Shown: positions 1 through 7,131 of the stretch, in pieces
Position numbering within the stretch: the first letter of the stretch is position 1
Layout: the number at the start of each line of letters is the position of its first letter
NCBI GenBank assembly: GCA_002297645.1
Contig: DBMH01000325.1
Location: forward strand, 1 to 7,316
Source: Rhodanobacteraceae bacterium UBA703
GTDB lineage: Bacteria > Pseudomonadota > Gammaproteobacteria > Xanthomonadales > Rhodanobacteraceae
DNA length: 7,316 nucleotides
Reading direction: 5' to 3'
Notes under the pieces: generated by a model
What the model was told of the DNA's origin: nothing
The model's database searches: none
What the model saw: the letters and a program-made list of their open reading frames with translations, nothing else
Made by a program: the position numbers and the translations under genes

Positions 1-25
1 CCCGGCGCCCGGCGCCCGGCGCCGG
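1..25. repeat. Heptanucleotide tandem repeat at window edge
   Basis: Three head-to-tail copies of CCCGGCG (1-21) are followed by a partial CCGG. The array begins at the first base of the window, so its true length is unknown. Seven is not a multiple of three, so copy changes would shift a reading frame if it lies in a gene. No convincing gene covers it here. It may be a simple slippage product in GC-rich DNA. Confidence 0.7.
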
Positions 26-198
26 TTCCGCGGCGGCGGATTCCACGCGTTCGATGCACGGCATCGGGAGCGCCTCGATGGAGAGGTCGCATGCCGGCGG
101 TCCTCGTCGTTTCGCCTGCGCGCCGGCAGCGTCGTCCCGATCCGGAGCGCGGCTGACGATCGTCGTCGGCGAGCACGTATGATCGGGCGACCTTCTCC
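26..198. other. GC-rich leader without a supported gene
   Basis: No gene is supported in this stretch. One plus frame stays open from the window start into the first gene, and another stays open to a TGA at 180-182, but both encode low-complexity Arg/Ala/Gly-rich text with no recognisable domain. The second could be the 3' end of an upstream gene, which cannot be settled from here. No promoter with good -35/-10 boxes is visible. The promoter of the first gene is either here and GC-rich, or upstream of the window. Confidence 0.5.
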
Positions 199-204
199 GA
201 GGAG
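199..204 (+). promoter_or_regulatory. Shine-Dalgarno that decides the start of the first gene
   Basis: GAGGAG lies 7 nt before the ATG at 212. The in-frame ATG at 179 has no comparable site, and starting there would put a charged, proline-rich stretch ahead of the signal peptide. The site therefore favours the start at 212. Confidence 0.8.
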
Positions 205-211
205 CTTCCCG

Positions 212-1912
212 ATGCGACCTTTGGGTGCCTGTTTCTGGATCGCGGTATCGGGCATGAGCTTTTCCGCGATCGCGGCGGTCGACGACCCGGATTGGGTCGA
301 GACGGTCTTCTCGATCAATCGCGACGCACCGGGCGACACGTCGCCGAAGGGCCATACCGGACTCGCCTGGGCGCCGGACGGCAGCGACCGGCTGTTCGTG
401 CTCGAGAAGGGTGGGCGCGTCCGCATCCTCTCGGGCGCCCTGACGACGGCGTCGCCGGCCTGGTCCACGTTCGCCGTGATGGACCCGATCCACACCGACA
501 GCGAATGCGGCCTGATCGGCATGGCGTTCGATCCGGATTTCGCGAGCAACGGCTTCGTCTATTTCTTCGTGACCGCGAGCGACCACGAGCAGCAGATCAT
601 CCGCTATCGCGGGCGCGGCAACGTCGGCAGCTCGCGCACCGTGATCCTTGATCGCCTGCCGACGGCCGGCGCCAACCACGACGGCGGCGGCATCGGCTTC
701 GCCGCGGACGGCAAGCTGTACTGGTCGATCGGCGACCTCGGCAACGGTACTGGCGTCAACGCCGACCTGGCCTCGCTCGCGTCCAAGGTCGGCCGCGCCA
801 ACCGGGACGGCTCGAAGCCGTCGGACAACCCGTTCAATGACGGCGTCGGTCCGAACAACGAGTACATCTTCGCGCGCGGTTTCCGCAATCCGTTCACGAT
901 GCAGATCCAGCCGTCGACCGGCCGCATCTGGCTCAACGTGGTCGGTACCGGCTACGAGCAGGTGTTCGTGGTCGGGCGGCGCGATCACGGCGGCTACAGC
1001 GCCTACGAGAACAACCAGCCGGCCAACTACCTCACGCCGAAGATCGTCTACCGCACCAACGGCGTCGACACGCGCAACCTGGTCGACGTCGCGCGCAGCG
1101 GCGGCGTGACCACGTTCACGACCTCGGCGCCGCACGGCTTCCGCGTCGGCAGCAACCTCACGATCGCCGGCGTTGCCGACGCGTCGTTCAACCAGTCCGG
1201 CCTCTACGTCGCGTCGGTGCCCTCGGCCCTCACGTTCACCGCGCAGCAGGCCGGTCCCGATGCGAGCAGCGTCGGCGGGGCGGCGACGACGCTGGACCAG
1301 GGCGGCTGCCTGACCGGCGGCGCGTTCTACGACGCGACGCTTGCCCCGGCCGGATACCGCGGCAACTTCTTCTATGGCGACTGCAACTCCGGGCGCATCA
1401 TGCGCGCGCGCATCGACGAGGCCAACGACGCGGTGATCGGCGTCGACTACTGGGCCCACGGCATTGCGGGGCAGGTCGACATCGCCGCCGGCCCCGACGG
1501 CGCGCTCTACTACATCGGCCATTCCACCAACGCGGTCTACCGGGCCGCGTTCCGGGCCGCCGCTCCGGCGATCGTCGTCGCGAACCGCAACCTGCGCATC
1601 GACGAGGGCGGCAGGGTCGCGACGTCGATCAGCCTGGCGGCCGCACCGGTCGCACCGATCGAGGTATCGGTCGTGCGCAGCGCCGGCGATACCGACGTCA
1701 CCGTGCTCGAGCCGTCGGCCCTGACCTTCACGCCGGCAAACTGGATGCGCCCGCAGGTCGTGCGCTTCGCCGCCGCGCCCGACCCCGACACGACCGACGA
1801 TGCGGCGACGATTTCCGTCTCGGCCGACGGTCTCGCCACCGAGACGATCGACGTGACCGTGCTCGACATGCCGGTCGACCTGGACCGGATCTTCCGCGAC
1901 GGCTTCGAGTAG
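212..1912 (+). CDS. Secreted PQQ-dependent sugar dehydrogenase-like propeller protein with Ig-like C-terminus
   Basis: 566 residues from ATG 212. Residues 1 to about 21 form a signal peptide ending in an Ala-x-Ala type site (SAIAA), so the protein is exported to the periplasm or beyond. Residues ~30-450 match the glucose/sorbosone dehydrogenase six-bladed propeller, a family that oxidises aldoses or related compounds with PQQ. Visible landmarks are GLIGMAFDPDF, NHDGGG (155-160, with His156 at the position of the family's catalytic base), DGKLYWSIGD, GFRNPF (223-228, Arg and Asn that contact PQQ in relatives), and a late blade with GGAFYD and GDCNSGRI. A module of about 73 residues (289-361) interrupts the propeller between blades and resembles beta modules of phage tail and surface proteins. 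Residues ~451-552 form a Calx-beta/Ig-like domain with LTFTPANW. The protein ends in DRIFRDGFE. Cofactor use and substrate are inferred; a non-catalytic carbohydrate-binding propeller remains possible. It converges on the regulator gene downstream. Confidence 0.87.
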   Translation: MRPLGACFWIAVSGMSFSAIAAVDDPDWVETVFSINRDAPGDTSPKGHTGLAWAPDGSDRLFVLEKGGRVRILSGALTTASPAWSTFAVMDPIHTDSECGLIGMAFDPDFASNGFVYFFVTASDHEQQIIRYRGRGNVGSSRTVILDRLPTAGANHDGGGIGFAADGKLYWSIGDLGNGTGVNADLASLASKVGRANRDGSKPSDNPFNDGVGPNNEYIFARGFRNPFTMQIQPSTGRIWLNVVGTGYEQVFVVGRRDHGGYSAYENNQPANYLTPKIVYRTNGVDTRNLVDVARSGGVTTFTTSAPHGFRVGSNLTIAGVADASFNQSGLYVASVPSALTFTAQQAGPDASSVGGAATTLDQGGCLTGGAFYDATLAPAGYRGNFFYGDCNSGRIMRARIDEANDAVIGVDYWAHGIAGQVDIAAGPDGALYYIGHSTNAVYRAAFRAAAPAIVVANRNLRIDEGGRVATSISLAAAPVAPIEVSVVRSAGDTDVTVLEPSALTFTPANWMRPQVVRFAAAPDPDTTDDAATISVSADGLATETIDVTVLDMPVDLDRIFRDGFE

Positions 1913-1914
1913 TA

Positions 1915-1935
1915 CGCGCCGGGCCGGCCCGCGCG
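1915..1935 (+). terminator. GC-rich inverted repeat just after the propeller gene
   Basis: Starting 2 nt after the TAG stop, CGCGCCGGGCC is followed by GGCCCGCGCG. The arms pair with one bulged base, around a perfect 12-bp palindrome (1920-1931). No T-run follows, so it is not a classic intrinsic terminator. Position is the main argument for a role in 3'-end formation. In DNA this rich in G and C it could also be chance. Confidence 0.3.
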
Positions 1936-1975
1936 AACCCGAGCGGACCGTACGGGGGCAAGGTGCCGGTCGAGA

Positions 1976-1997
1976 CGCGGATCCCGGAGGATCCGCG
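1976..1997 (-). terminator. Perfect 9-bp stem-loop with UNCG-type loop between convergent genes
   Basis: CGCGGATCC (1976-1984) and GGATCCGCG (1989-1997) are perfect reverse complements separated by four bases. Read on the minus strand the loop is UCCG closed by a C-G pair, a member of the extra-stable cUNCGg tetraloop class. The stem begins 10 nt after the stop of the regulator gene, the usual place for a terminator or 3'-end stabiliser. There is no U-tract on either strand. The perfect stem can also form in transcripts of the propeller gene, so a bidirectional role is plausible. Confidence 0.6.
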
Positions 1998-2007
1998 CCG
2001 GAGCGCG

Positions 2008-2874
2008 TCAGCCGGTCATCGCCGCGACGGTCGTGCGCAGTCCTGCCGGACTCCAGCGCGAGCCCGGCAGCGTCCACATCGGCGGCAGCTGCGTGAACGG
2101 CGCGCGCTTGTGCACGGCCAGAGCCGCGCCGAGACGATCGTCGACGCCGAGTTTCTCGAACACGAGGCGCACGTGGCTCTTGACGGTGTCGAGGCGGATG
2201 CCGAGCAGCTCGGCGATCGTCTCGTTGGACTTGCCGGCGGCGATCCAGCGCGCGACCTCGCGCTGGCGCGGCGACAGGTCGGGGCACAGGTGGATCAGGC
2301 GCTCCACCGGCGCCATCGACTGCACCGTGCGCTCCAGCGCCTGGCGGTACACGCGCGCGATGTGGCTGCGCAGTTCCTGCATGCGGTCGCGTTCGGCATC
2401 GGAAAATGCCGGGCGCCCGACCACGCGATGCGCCGAGATCGATACCGCGTAGCCTTCCTGCACGACCATCGCGGTCATCTGCCGATGCGCGTTCGCGGGC
2501 AGGAACACCTCGCGCGCGATCGGCAGGCGCATGAATTCCTCGTCGCTGAAGAAGTCCGATTCGCGCAGCGCACGCTCGCCGAAGAACGTCGGGTCCTTGC
2601 CCCAGAACGGGTGGCTGCCGGCATGTTTCAGGTACGCCGCGGTGGTCGCGGCACGGCGCTCCGGATCGGGGTCGGCATGCGAGTACTCGACGCGGAACTC
2701 GCCACTGCCGAGATGGAATTCCGCATAGCCCGCCATGTCGCAATCGGTCGCCAGCCCGATGCAGTCGAACACCTCGCGCGGCAGTGCGTGGAGGTCGGGC
2801 TCGGCGGCGTAGAGGTCGATCAGACGGCGCTCGAAGCTCCTCGCTGCGGCGTCTTCGGAATCCGCGGACGGCAT
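2008..2874 (-). CDS. LuxR-family helix-turn-helix transcriptional regulator
   Basis: 288 residues from the ATG at 2874; a GTG three codons upstream (2883) is in frame. The ATG is preferred because GGAG sits 8 nt before it and overlaps that GTG. Residues ~200-255 are a typical GerE/LuxR DNA-binding domain: LSPRQREVARWIAAGKSNE, then IAELLGI and the recognition-helix TVKSH (230-234) and KLGVDDR. The N-terminal ~180 residues look like the GAF-like sensor half found in many LuxR-type regulators without a receiver phospho-acceptor pattern. A coiled-coil-like helix (DRMQELRSHIARVYRQALE) links the halves. A tail of about 33 residues follows the HTH. The ligand is unknown, and I see no basis for calling it an acyl-homoserine-lactone receptor. 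It is divergent from the large surface-protein gene and convergent with the propeller gene, so it may regulate the former; that is inference from position. Confidence 0.9.
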   Translation of the reverse strand: MPSADSEDAAARSFERRLIDLYAAEPDLHALPREVFDCIGLATDCDMAGYAEFHLGSGEFRVEYSHADPDPERRAATTAAYLKHAGSHPFWGKDPTFFGERALRESDFFSDEEFMRLPIAREVFLPANAHRQMTAMVVQEGYAVSISAHRVVGRPAFSDAERDRMQELRSHIARVYRQALERTVQSMAPVERLIHLCPDLSPRQREVARWIAAGKSNETIAELLGIRLDTVKSHVRLVFEKLGVDDRLGAALAVHKRAPFTQLPPMWTLPGSRWSPAGLRTTVAAMTG

Positions 2875-2882
2875 CCGACTCA

Positions 2883-2886
2883 CTCC
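2883..2886 (-). promoter_or_regulatory. Shine-Dalgarno deciding the start of the LuxR-type gene
   Basis: On the minus strand TTTGGAGTGAGTCGG precedes the ATG at 2874, placing GGAG at 8 nt spacing. The alternative GTG at 2883 overlaps this site and has no good site of its own, so the shorter product of 288 residues is preferred. Confidence 0.7.
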
Positions 2887-3060
2887 AAAGTGTGATTGCC
2901 CGATTCGCCGGCGAGTTTACTCTTTTTCACATTCGGTACCGGTGTGGTCGCGCCCGACGCGTCGCGCCGTCGCGTGGCACGTCGTCGTCCACCGATGGAG
3001 GCGCGGCCCCGGTCGGCGGCGTAGGGGCGTGTCACGCGAACGGCCGGGCCGCACGCGACC

Positions 3061-3067
3061 GAAGGGA
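3061..3067 (+). promoter_or_regulatory. Shine-Dalgarno deciding the GTG start of the large secreted protein
   Basis: GAAGGGA lies 6 nt before GTG 3074. Initiation there places a standard signal peptide at the very N-terminus. The in-frame GTG at 2942 would add 44 Arg/Pro/Gly-rich residues ahead of it and has no comparable site. Confidence 0.75.
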
Positions 3068-3073
3068 CGACCC

Positions 3074-6000
3074 GTGAACTCCATCCGCATCGACACGCAT
3101 CGTGTGGCGCGCCTGTTCCTCGCCGCCGTCCTGGCGCTGTGTGCGCTGCCGCTGGCCGCGCAGGTGAACACCTGGAGCTGGGAGCCGGCGAGCGGCTACC
3201 CGGGCAAGTGGAACGAGCTGGTGGTATGGAATCCGCCGGCCTGCTGCCCGAACAGCTATCCGAACAGCGCGACCGCCGATGCCCGCATGAATCCGTATGC
3301 GCCCGGCTACGTCGGCGCGGCCGATCTCGCCGGCGGCACCTACACCGTCAACCGCCTGCGCTTCACCAACATCAACAGCGGTGGGAGCAGCTTCACCCTC
3401 ACCGGCAACAACGGCACGCTGCAGTTGCGCGGCACCACGCCGTACATCCAGACGGGAACCCAGGGCGGCAGGCTCGCCCGTGTCGTCAGCACCACGCTCA
3501 ATCTCGCCGACCACACGCGCTTCGACATGACGGTGGCCGACGACGGCCTGATGGTGGCGTCCGGCTCCAGCATCGCGATGGTGTCCGGCGCCACGACCGC
3601 CGACAAGACCGGTCCCGGCGTCCTGGTTCTCGCCGGTACGTCCAGCGCGAGCCAGTTCGCCGTGCAGGCGGGCGAATTCGCGATCGAAGGCAACCACAGC
3701 GGTGGCGTCAGCGTGTCGTCCGGGGCGACTCTCGGGGGCGCCGGTCACGTCGGTGGAGCGACCGCCGTCGCCGGCGGCGGCATCCTGCACGCGGGCGCCT
3801 ACGACATCGCGTCGCATGCGTTCGGCACCGGTACGCTGACGATCGCCTCGACGCTGACGATGCAGCCGACCAGCGTCTTCCAGGTGCGCATCGACGGCGG
3901 CAATGCCAGTCAGGTCGCCACCACGGGTGCCGTGAACCTCGGTGGCGCCACGCTCAGCCTCGACGTCGGCTCGGCTCCCCCAGCGGGCAGCGTGTTGCGC
4001 CTCGTCGACAACCAGGGCGCCGGCGCCGTCGCGGGCCCCTTCTCCGGCCTGGCCGAAGGAGCGACGCTCAGCGCCGGCGGTACCGGTTTCCGGCTCAGCT
4101 ACGTCGGCGGTACCGGCAACGACGTCACGCTCACCAGGCTGGCTGCACCGGCGATCGCGAGCGTGTCGCCCAATGCCGGTCCTGTCGGCGGGGCGCAGAC
4201 GGTGACGGTCACCGGCACGAACCTCGCCGGTGCGACGGGCGTGACGTTCGGGGGCACGGCGGCGACCGTGACCGGCAACACGGCGACGCAGATCGTGGCC
4301 ACCACGCCAGCTCACGCTGCCGGCGCCGTGACGGTGAGCGTGACGACCGTCGGCGGCACGGCCACCGCCGCTTACACCTATGTCGCGGCACCGACGGTCA
4401 CGAGCGTCGCGCCGGTGCAAGGTCCGGCAGCGGGTGGCACGACGGTGACGATCACCGGCACGAACCTCGCCGGTGCGACGAGCGTGACATTCGGCGGCAC
4501 GGCGGCGACGGTGAGCAGCAATACGGCGACGCAGATCGTAGCTACCGCCCCCGCCCATGCTGCCGGCGCGGTGGTGGTCGCGGTGACGACGGCCGGAGGC
4601 ACCGGCAGCAAGGCGAACGCGTACACCTACATCGCCGCGCCGACCGTCGCCAGCGTGTCGCCAGTACAGGGTCCCGCGGCAGGCGGCACGACGGCGACGA
4701 TCACCGGCACGAACCTCGCCGGTGCGACGAGCGTGACGTTCGGTGGCACGGCGGCGACGGTGAGCAGCAATACGGCGACGCAGATCGTCGCGACGGCTCC
4801 CGCACATGCCGCCGGTGCGGTGGCGGTGGCCGTGACGACGGCCGGCGGTACCGCCAGCAAGGCGAATGCGTACACCTACGTTGCCGCGCCGACGGTCACG
4901 GCCGTCGCGCCGGTGCAAGGCCCGGCAACGGGCGGCACGGCGGTGACGATCACCGGCACGAACCTGGCCGGTGCGACGAGCGTGACATTCGGCGGCACGG
5001 CGGCGACGGTGAGCAGCAATACGGCGACGCAGATCGTCGCGACCGCCCCCGCTCATGCCGCCGGTGCGGTGGCGGTTGCGGTAACGACGACCGGCGGTAC
5101 CGCCAGCAAGGCGAATGCGTACACCTACGTCGCCGCGCCGACGGTCTCGAGTGTTGCGCCGAATCGTGGTCCGATCCTCGGTGGTACGAGCGTGACGATC
5201 GGCGGCGCGAATCTGGCCGGCGCGACATCGGTGACGTTCGGCGCGACCGCGGCGACGTCGTTCGTCGTGAACGGTGCGATGCAGATCACGGCGATCACGC
5301 CGGCGCACGCGGCCGGAACGGTCGACGTCGTGGTGACGACGCCGGGCGGCGCCAGTGCGGTGGCGAACATTGCCCGCTACACCTACGTCGACCCGCGTCG
5401 CTGCCACGTGCGCCACGATGCCGCCGGCCTGAACGACGGCAGCTCCTGGACCGACGCCTATACCGACCTGCAAGCGGCATTGGCGGAGGCGGGCTGCGCC
5501 GAGATCTGGGTCGCCCGCGGCGTCTACCGGCCGGTCGTGCCGCTGGATCCCGGCAGCGTGACCGCGGCCGAGCGCGCGGTGACGTTCCAGGTGCGGCCGC
5601 GAACGGCGCTGTATGGCGGCTTCAGCGGCAACGAGGACGCGCTCGACGCGCGCGATCCGGCAGCCAATCCCACGGTGTTGTCGGGCGACCTCGCCGGCAA
5701 CGACAGCGGCGCGGCGAACGGCGTGGATCCGGACGTGCCGGCGGATGCCTCGGTCGAGGACAACAGCCTCCACGTGATCGCGATGGACGGCACGGCGGGA
5801 CTTCCGGTCGACGCCGCCACCGTGCTCGACGGCTTCGTCGTGACGGCCGGCCACGCGGACGGCGCGGCGGCGGCCGGGAAGGGCGGTGGCCTGGCCTGCA
5901 ACGGCCGCGGTGTGGGCAGGGCGTGCAGCCCGCTGCTCCGCAACGTCGTGTTCAGCGGCAACTTCGCGGCCCAAGGGGGCGGCGCGCTCCACGCCGACGG

Positions 6001-7129
6001 CGGCGCCGGCGGCGATGCGAGCCCGACGATCGACCTCGCCCTGTTCCGCGGCAATCGCGCCGGCTACGGCGGCGCCGCGATGTTCGAGAACGACGCCGGC
6101 AACAGCAGTCCAGTGCTGAAACACGCCACCTTCGCCGACAACTCCGCCTTCGCGGGCGGTGGTGCGATGTACGTCCAGGCGATCGGCGGCAGCAGTGCAC
6201 CGCAGTTGGCGAACGTCACGTTCAGCGGCAACAGGGCGGGCGGCGATCCCGGTTTCGGCGACGGCGGCGCGATCCTCGCCGAGGCCGGTTCCGGCGGCCA
6301 GCTGCATCCACGGCTGACGAATGCGACGTTCAGCGACAACCACGCGGACCTCGACGGCGGCGCGATCCACGCCACTGCGGCCGGCGGCGGCGTCAATGCG
6401 CCGGTCCTGCGCAACGTCATCCTGTGGCGCGACGGTGCCGGCGGTGCGGGCGCGGAGATCTTCAGCAGCGGTGCGGCACCGGTGCTGGAGTACGGCGTGG
6501 TCCAGGGCGGCTGCCCGGCGGGCGTCGCGTGCAGCGGGACGATCCTCGCTGCCGATCCGATGCTTGGCGGGCTTGCCGACAACGGCGGCGCCACGCCGAC
6601 GCGCCTGCCTCGCGCCGGCAGCTCGGCCGTCGACGCCGGCGACGACGCCACCTGCGCACCCGACGACCAGCGCGGCATGGCGCGCCCGCAGGGCCCGCAC
6701 TGCGATCTGGGCGCGGTCGAGGCGGGGCCGCCTTCGCTCGCGCTCGTCCTCGACGACGGCGAACGCACCTACGTGCGCTACGGCGAGGTGGTCGACTACG
6801 TCGTCCTGCTCGCCAACGACGGCGAAGGCGTGGCGACGAACCTTGCGGTGCGGGCGATGTTCGGCGGCGGAGCGGACGCCGGCAACGCGCAATGGCAATG
6901 CATCGCTGGCAGCGTCGGCGCGAGCTGCGCACCGGCCGGCAACGGCCCGATCCACGATGTCGTGACGATTCCGCCCGGCGTCGGCCTGACCTGGCTGCTC
7001 CACGTGCCGGTCGCGTCCGATACGCCGGCAGGAACGCTGGACGTGCGCTTCGAGGCGGACGGGCTCGCGCCCGCGGGCGCGAGCGCGACGATCGTGCTCT
7101 TCCGCGACGGTTTCGACGCCCCTCCCTGA
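3074..7129 (+). CDS. Large secreted mosaic surface protein: passenger repeats, five TIG domains, PMP-like beta-helix, DUF11-like domain
   Basis: 1351 residues from GTG 3074. Residues 1 to ~29 are a signal peptide (hydrophobic LFLAAVLALCALPLAA). Residues ~30-355 resemble autotransporter passengers: a PATR-like repeat from 178 (KTGPGVLVLAG) and a segment at 253-355 ending in LSYVGGTGNDVTLTR. Five IPT/TIG Ig-like domains follow at 358, 439, 522, 605 and 688, to ~772. Residues ~777-1217 form a right-handed beta-helix of the polymorphic-membrane-protein type, with FxxN at 960, 991, 1020, 1050 and 1086 and glycine pairs after each. This part ends in a choice-of-anchor-Q type segment (DNGGATPTRLP at 1169, DQRG, CDLGAVE). 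Residues ~1219-1340 are DUF11-like (LVLDDGERTYVRYG, Cys1276/Cys1285), and the tail is LFRDGFDAPP. There is no beta-barrel, sortase motif or C-terminal membrane segment, so the attachment route is unknown. An adhesin or matrix-like role is likely but inferred. It is followed at 13 nt by another exported protein. Confidence 0.88.
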   Translation: MNSIRIDTHRVARLFLAAVLALCALPLAAQVNTWSWEPASGYPGKWNELVVWNPPACCPNSYPNSATADARMNPYAPGYVGAADLAGGTYTVNRLRFTNINSGGSSFTLTGNNGTLQLRGTTPYIQTGTQGGRLARVVSTTLNLADHTRFDMTVADDGLMVASGSSIAMVSGATTADKTGPGVLVLAGTSSASQFAVQAGEFAIEGNHSGGVSVSSGATLGGAGHVGGATAVAGGGILHAGAYDIASHAFGTGTLTIASTLTMQPTSVFQVRIDGGNASQVATTGAVNLGGATLSLDVGSAPPAGSVLRLVDNQGAGAVAGPFSGLAEGATLSAGGTGFRLSYVGGTGNDVTLTRLAAPAIASVSPNAGPVGGAQTVTVTGTNLAGATGVTFGGTAATVTGNTATQIVATTPAHAAGAVTVSVTTVGGTATAAYTYVAAPTVTSVAPVQGPAAGGTTVTITGTNLAGATSVTFGGTAATVSSNTATQIVATAPAHAAGAVVVAVTTAGGTGSKANAYTYIAAPTVASVSPVQGPAAGGTTATITGTNLAGATSVTFGGTAATVSSNTATQIVATAPAHAAGAVAVAVTTAGGTASKANAYTYVAAPTVTAVAPVQGPATGGTAVTITGTNLAGATSVTFGGTAATVSSNTATQIVATAPAHAAGAVAVAVTTTGGTASKANAYTYVAAPTVSSVAPNRGPILGGTSVTIGGANLAGATSVTFGATAATSFVVNGAMQITAITPAHAAGTVDVVVTTPGGASAVANIARYTYVDPRRCHVRHDAAGLNDGSSWTDAYTDLQAALAEAGCAEIWVARGVYRPVVPLDPGSVTAAERAVTFQVRPRTALYGGFSGNEDALDARDPAANPTVLSGDLAGNDSGAANGVDPDVPADASVEDNSLHVIAMDGTAGLPVDAATVLDGFVVTAGHADGAAAAGKGGGLACNGRGVGRACSPLLRNVVFSGNFAAQGGGALHADGGAGGDASPTIDLALFRGNRAGYGGAAMFENDAGNSSPVLKHATFADNSAFAGGGAMYVQAIGGSSAPQLANVTFSGNRAGGDPGFGDGGAILAEAGSGGQLHPRLTNATFSDNHADLDGGAIHATAAGGGVNAPVLRNVILWRDGAGGAGAEIFSSGAAPVLEYGVVQGGCPAGVACSGTILAADPMLGGLADNGGATPTRLPRAGSSAVDAGDDATCAPDDQRGMARPQGPHCDLGAVEAGPPSLALVLDDGERTYVRYGEVVDYVVLLANDGEGVATNLAVRAMFGGGADAGNAQWQCIAGSVGASCAPAGNGPIHDVVTIPPGVGLTWLLHVPVASDTPAGTLDVRFEADGLAPAGASATIVLFRDGFDAPP
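4145..5389 (+). repeat. Tandem array of five TIG-domain units, the central three near-identical
   Basis: In-frame units begin at 4145 (243 bp), 4388, 4637 and 4886 (249 bp each) and 5135 (about 255 bp). Units 2-4 share an identical 44-bp core starting GGCACGGCGGCGACGG at 4496, 4745 and 4994, exactly 249 bp apart. By hand, units 3 and 4 differ at about 28 of 249 positions, mostly third codon positions or the first strand of the domain. Units 1 and 5 are more diverged, as expected if the array grew internally by unequal exchange. Each unit encodes the pattern GPxxGGTxVTITGTNLAGAT. Confidence 0.9.
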
Positions 7130-7131
7130 GC

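Larger units (their letters stand above)
2875..3073. promoter_or_regulatory. Divergent intergenic region, probable promoters of the regulator and the surface-protein unit
   Basis: This gap lies between the regulator start (2874, minus) and the large secreted protein start (3074, plus). It contains the only clearly AT-rich patch of the window (about 2914-2934, GAGTTTACTCTTTTTCACAT). Promoters for both directions would be expected here. No convincing -35/-10 pair can be named: TTGCCC (2896) with TACTCT (2918) on the plus strand is a weak match at 16-nt spacing. Short palindromes TCGCCGGCGA (2905-2914) and CGGTACCG (2934-2941) flank the patch and could be operator halves or chance. If transcription starts in the patch, the plus transcript has a GC-rich leader of about 130 nt. 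Confidence 0.5.

Noticed and set aside
179..211. Upstream ATG 179 as the start of the propeller gene
   Set aside because: It lacks a good Shine-Dalgarno and would bury the signal peptide behind 11 residues; ATG 212 has GAGGAG at ideal spacing.
1963..2895. A 310-codon plus-strand open frame opposite the LuxR-type gene
   Set aside because: It encodes no recognisable domain, whereas the minus frame holds an unmistakable LuxR DNA-binding domain with a good start site.
2905..2914. 10-bp palindrome TCGCCGGCGA as an operator
   Set aside because: Perfect 10-bp palindromes are expected several times by chance in a 7-kb GC-rich window, and no second copy marks it as a binding site.
2896..2923. Plus-strand promoter TTGCCC / TACTCT
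   Set aside because: Only partial matches to the -35 and -10 consensus in a region where such matches occur by chance; kept as a remark in the intergenic entry, not as a promoter call.
3134..3148. Possible lipoprotein lipobox at Cys23 of the large secreted protein (VLALC)
   Set aside because: Leu at the position just before Cys does not fit the lipobox (Gly, Ala or Ser expected), and the Ala-Ala/Gln site after residue 29 fits signal peptidase I.
4145..5389. CRISPR-like repeats
   Set aside because: The units are 243-255 bp, contiguous, in frame and encode TIG domains; there are no short repeats separated by unique spacers.
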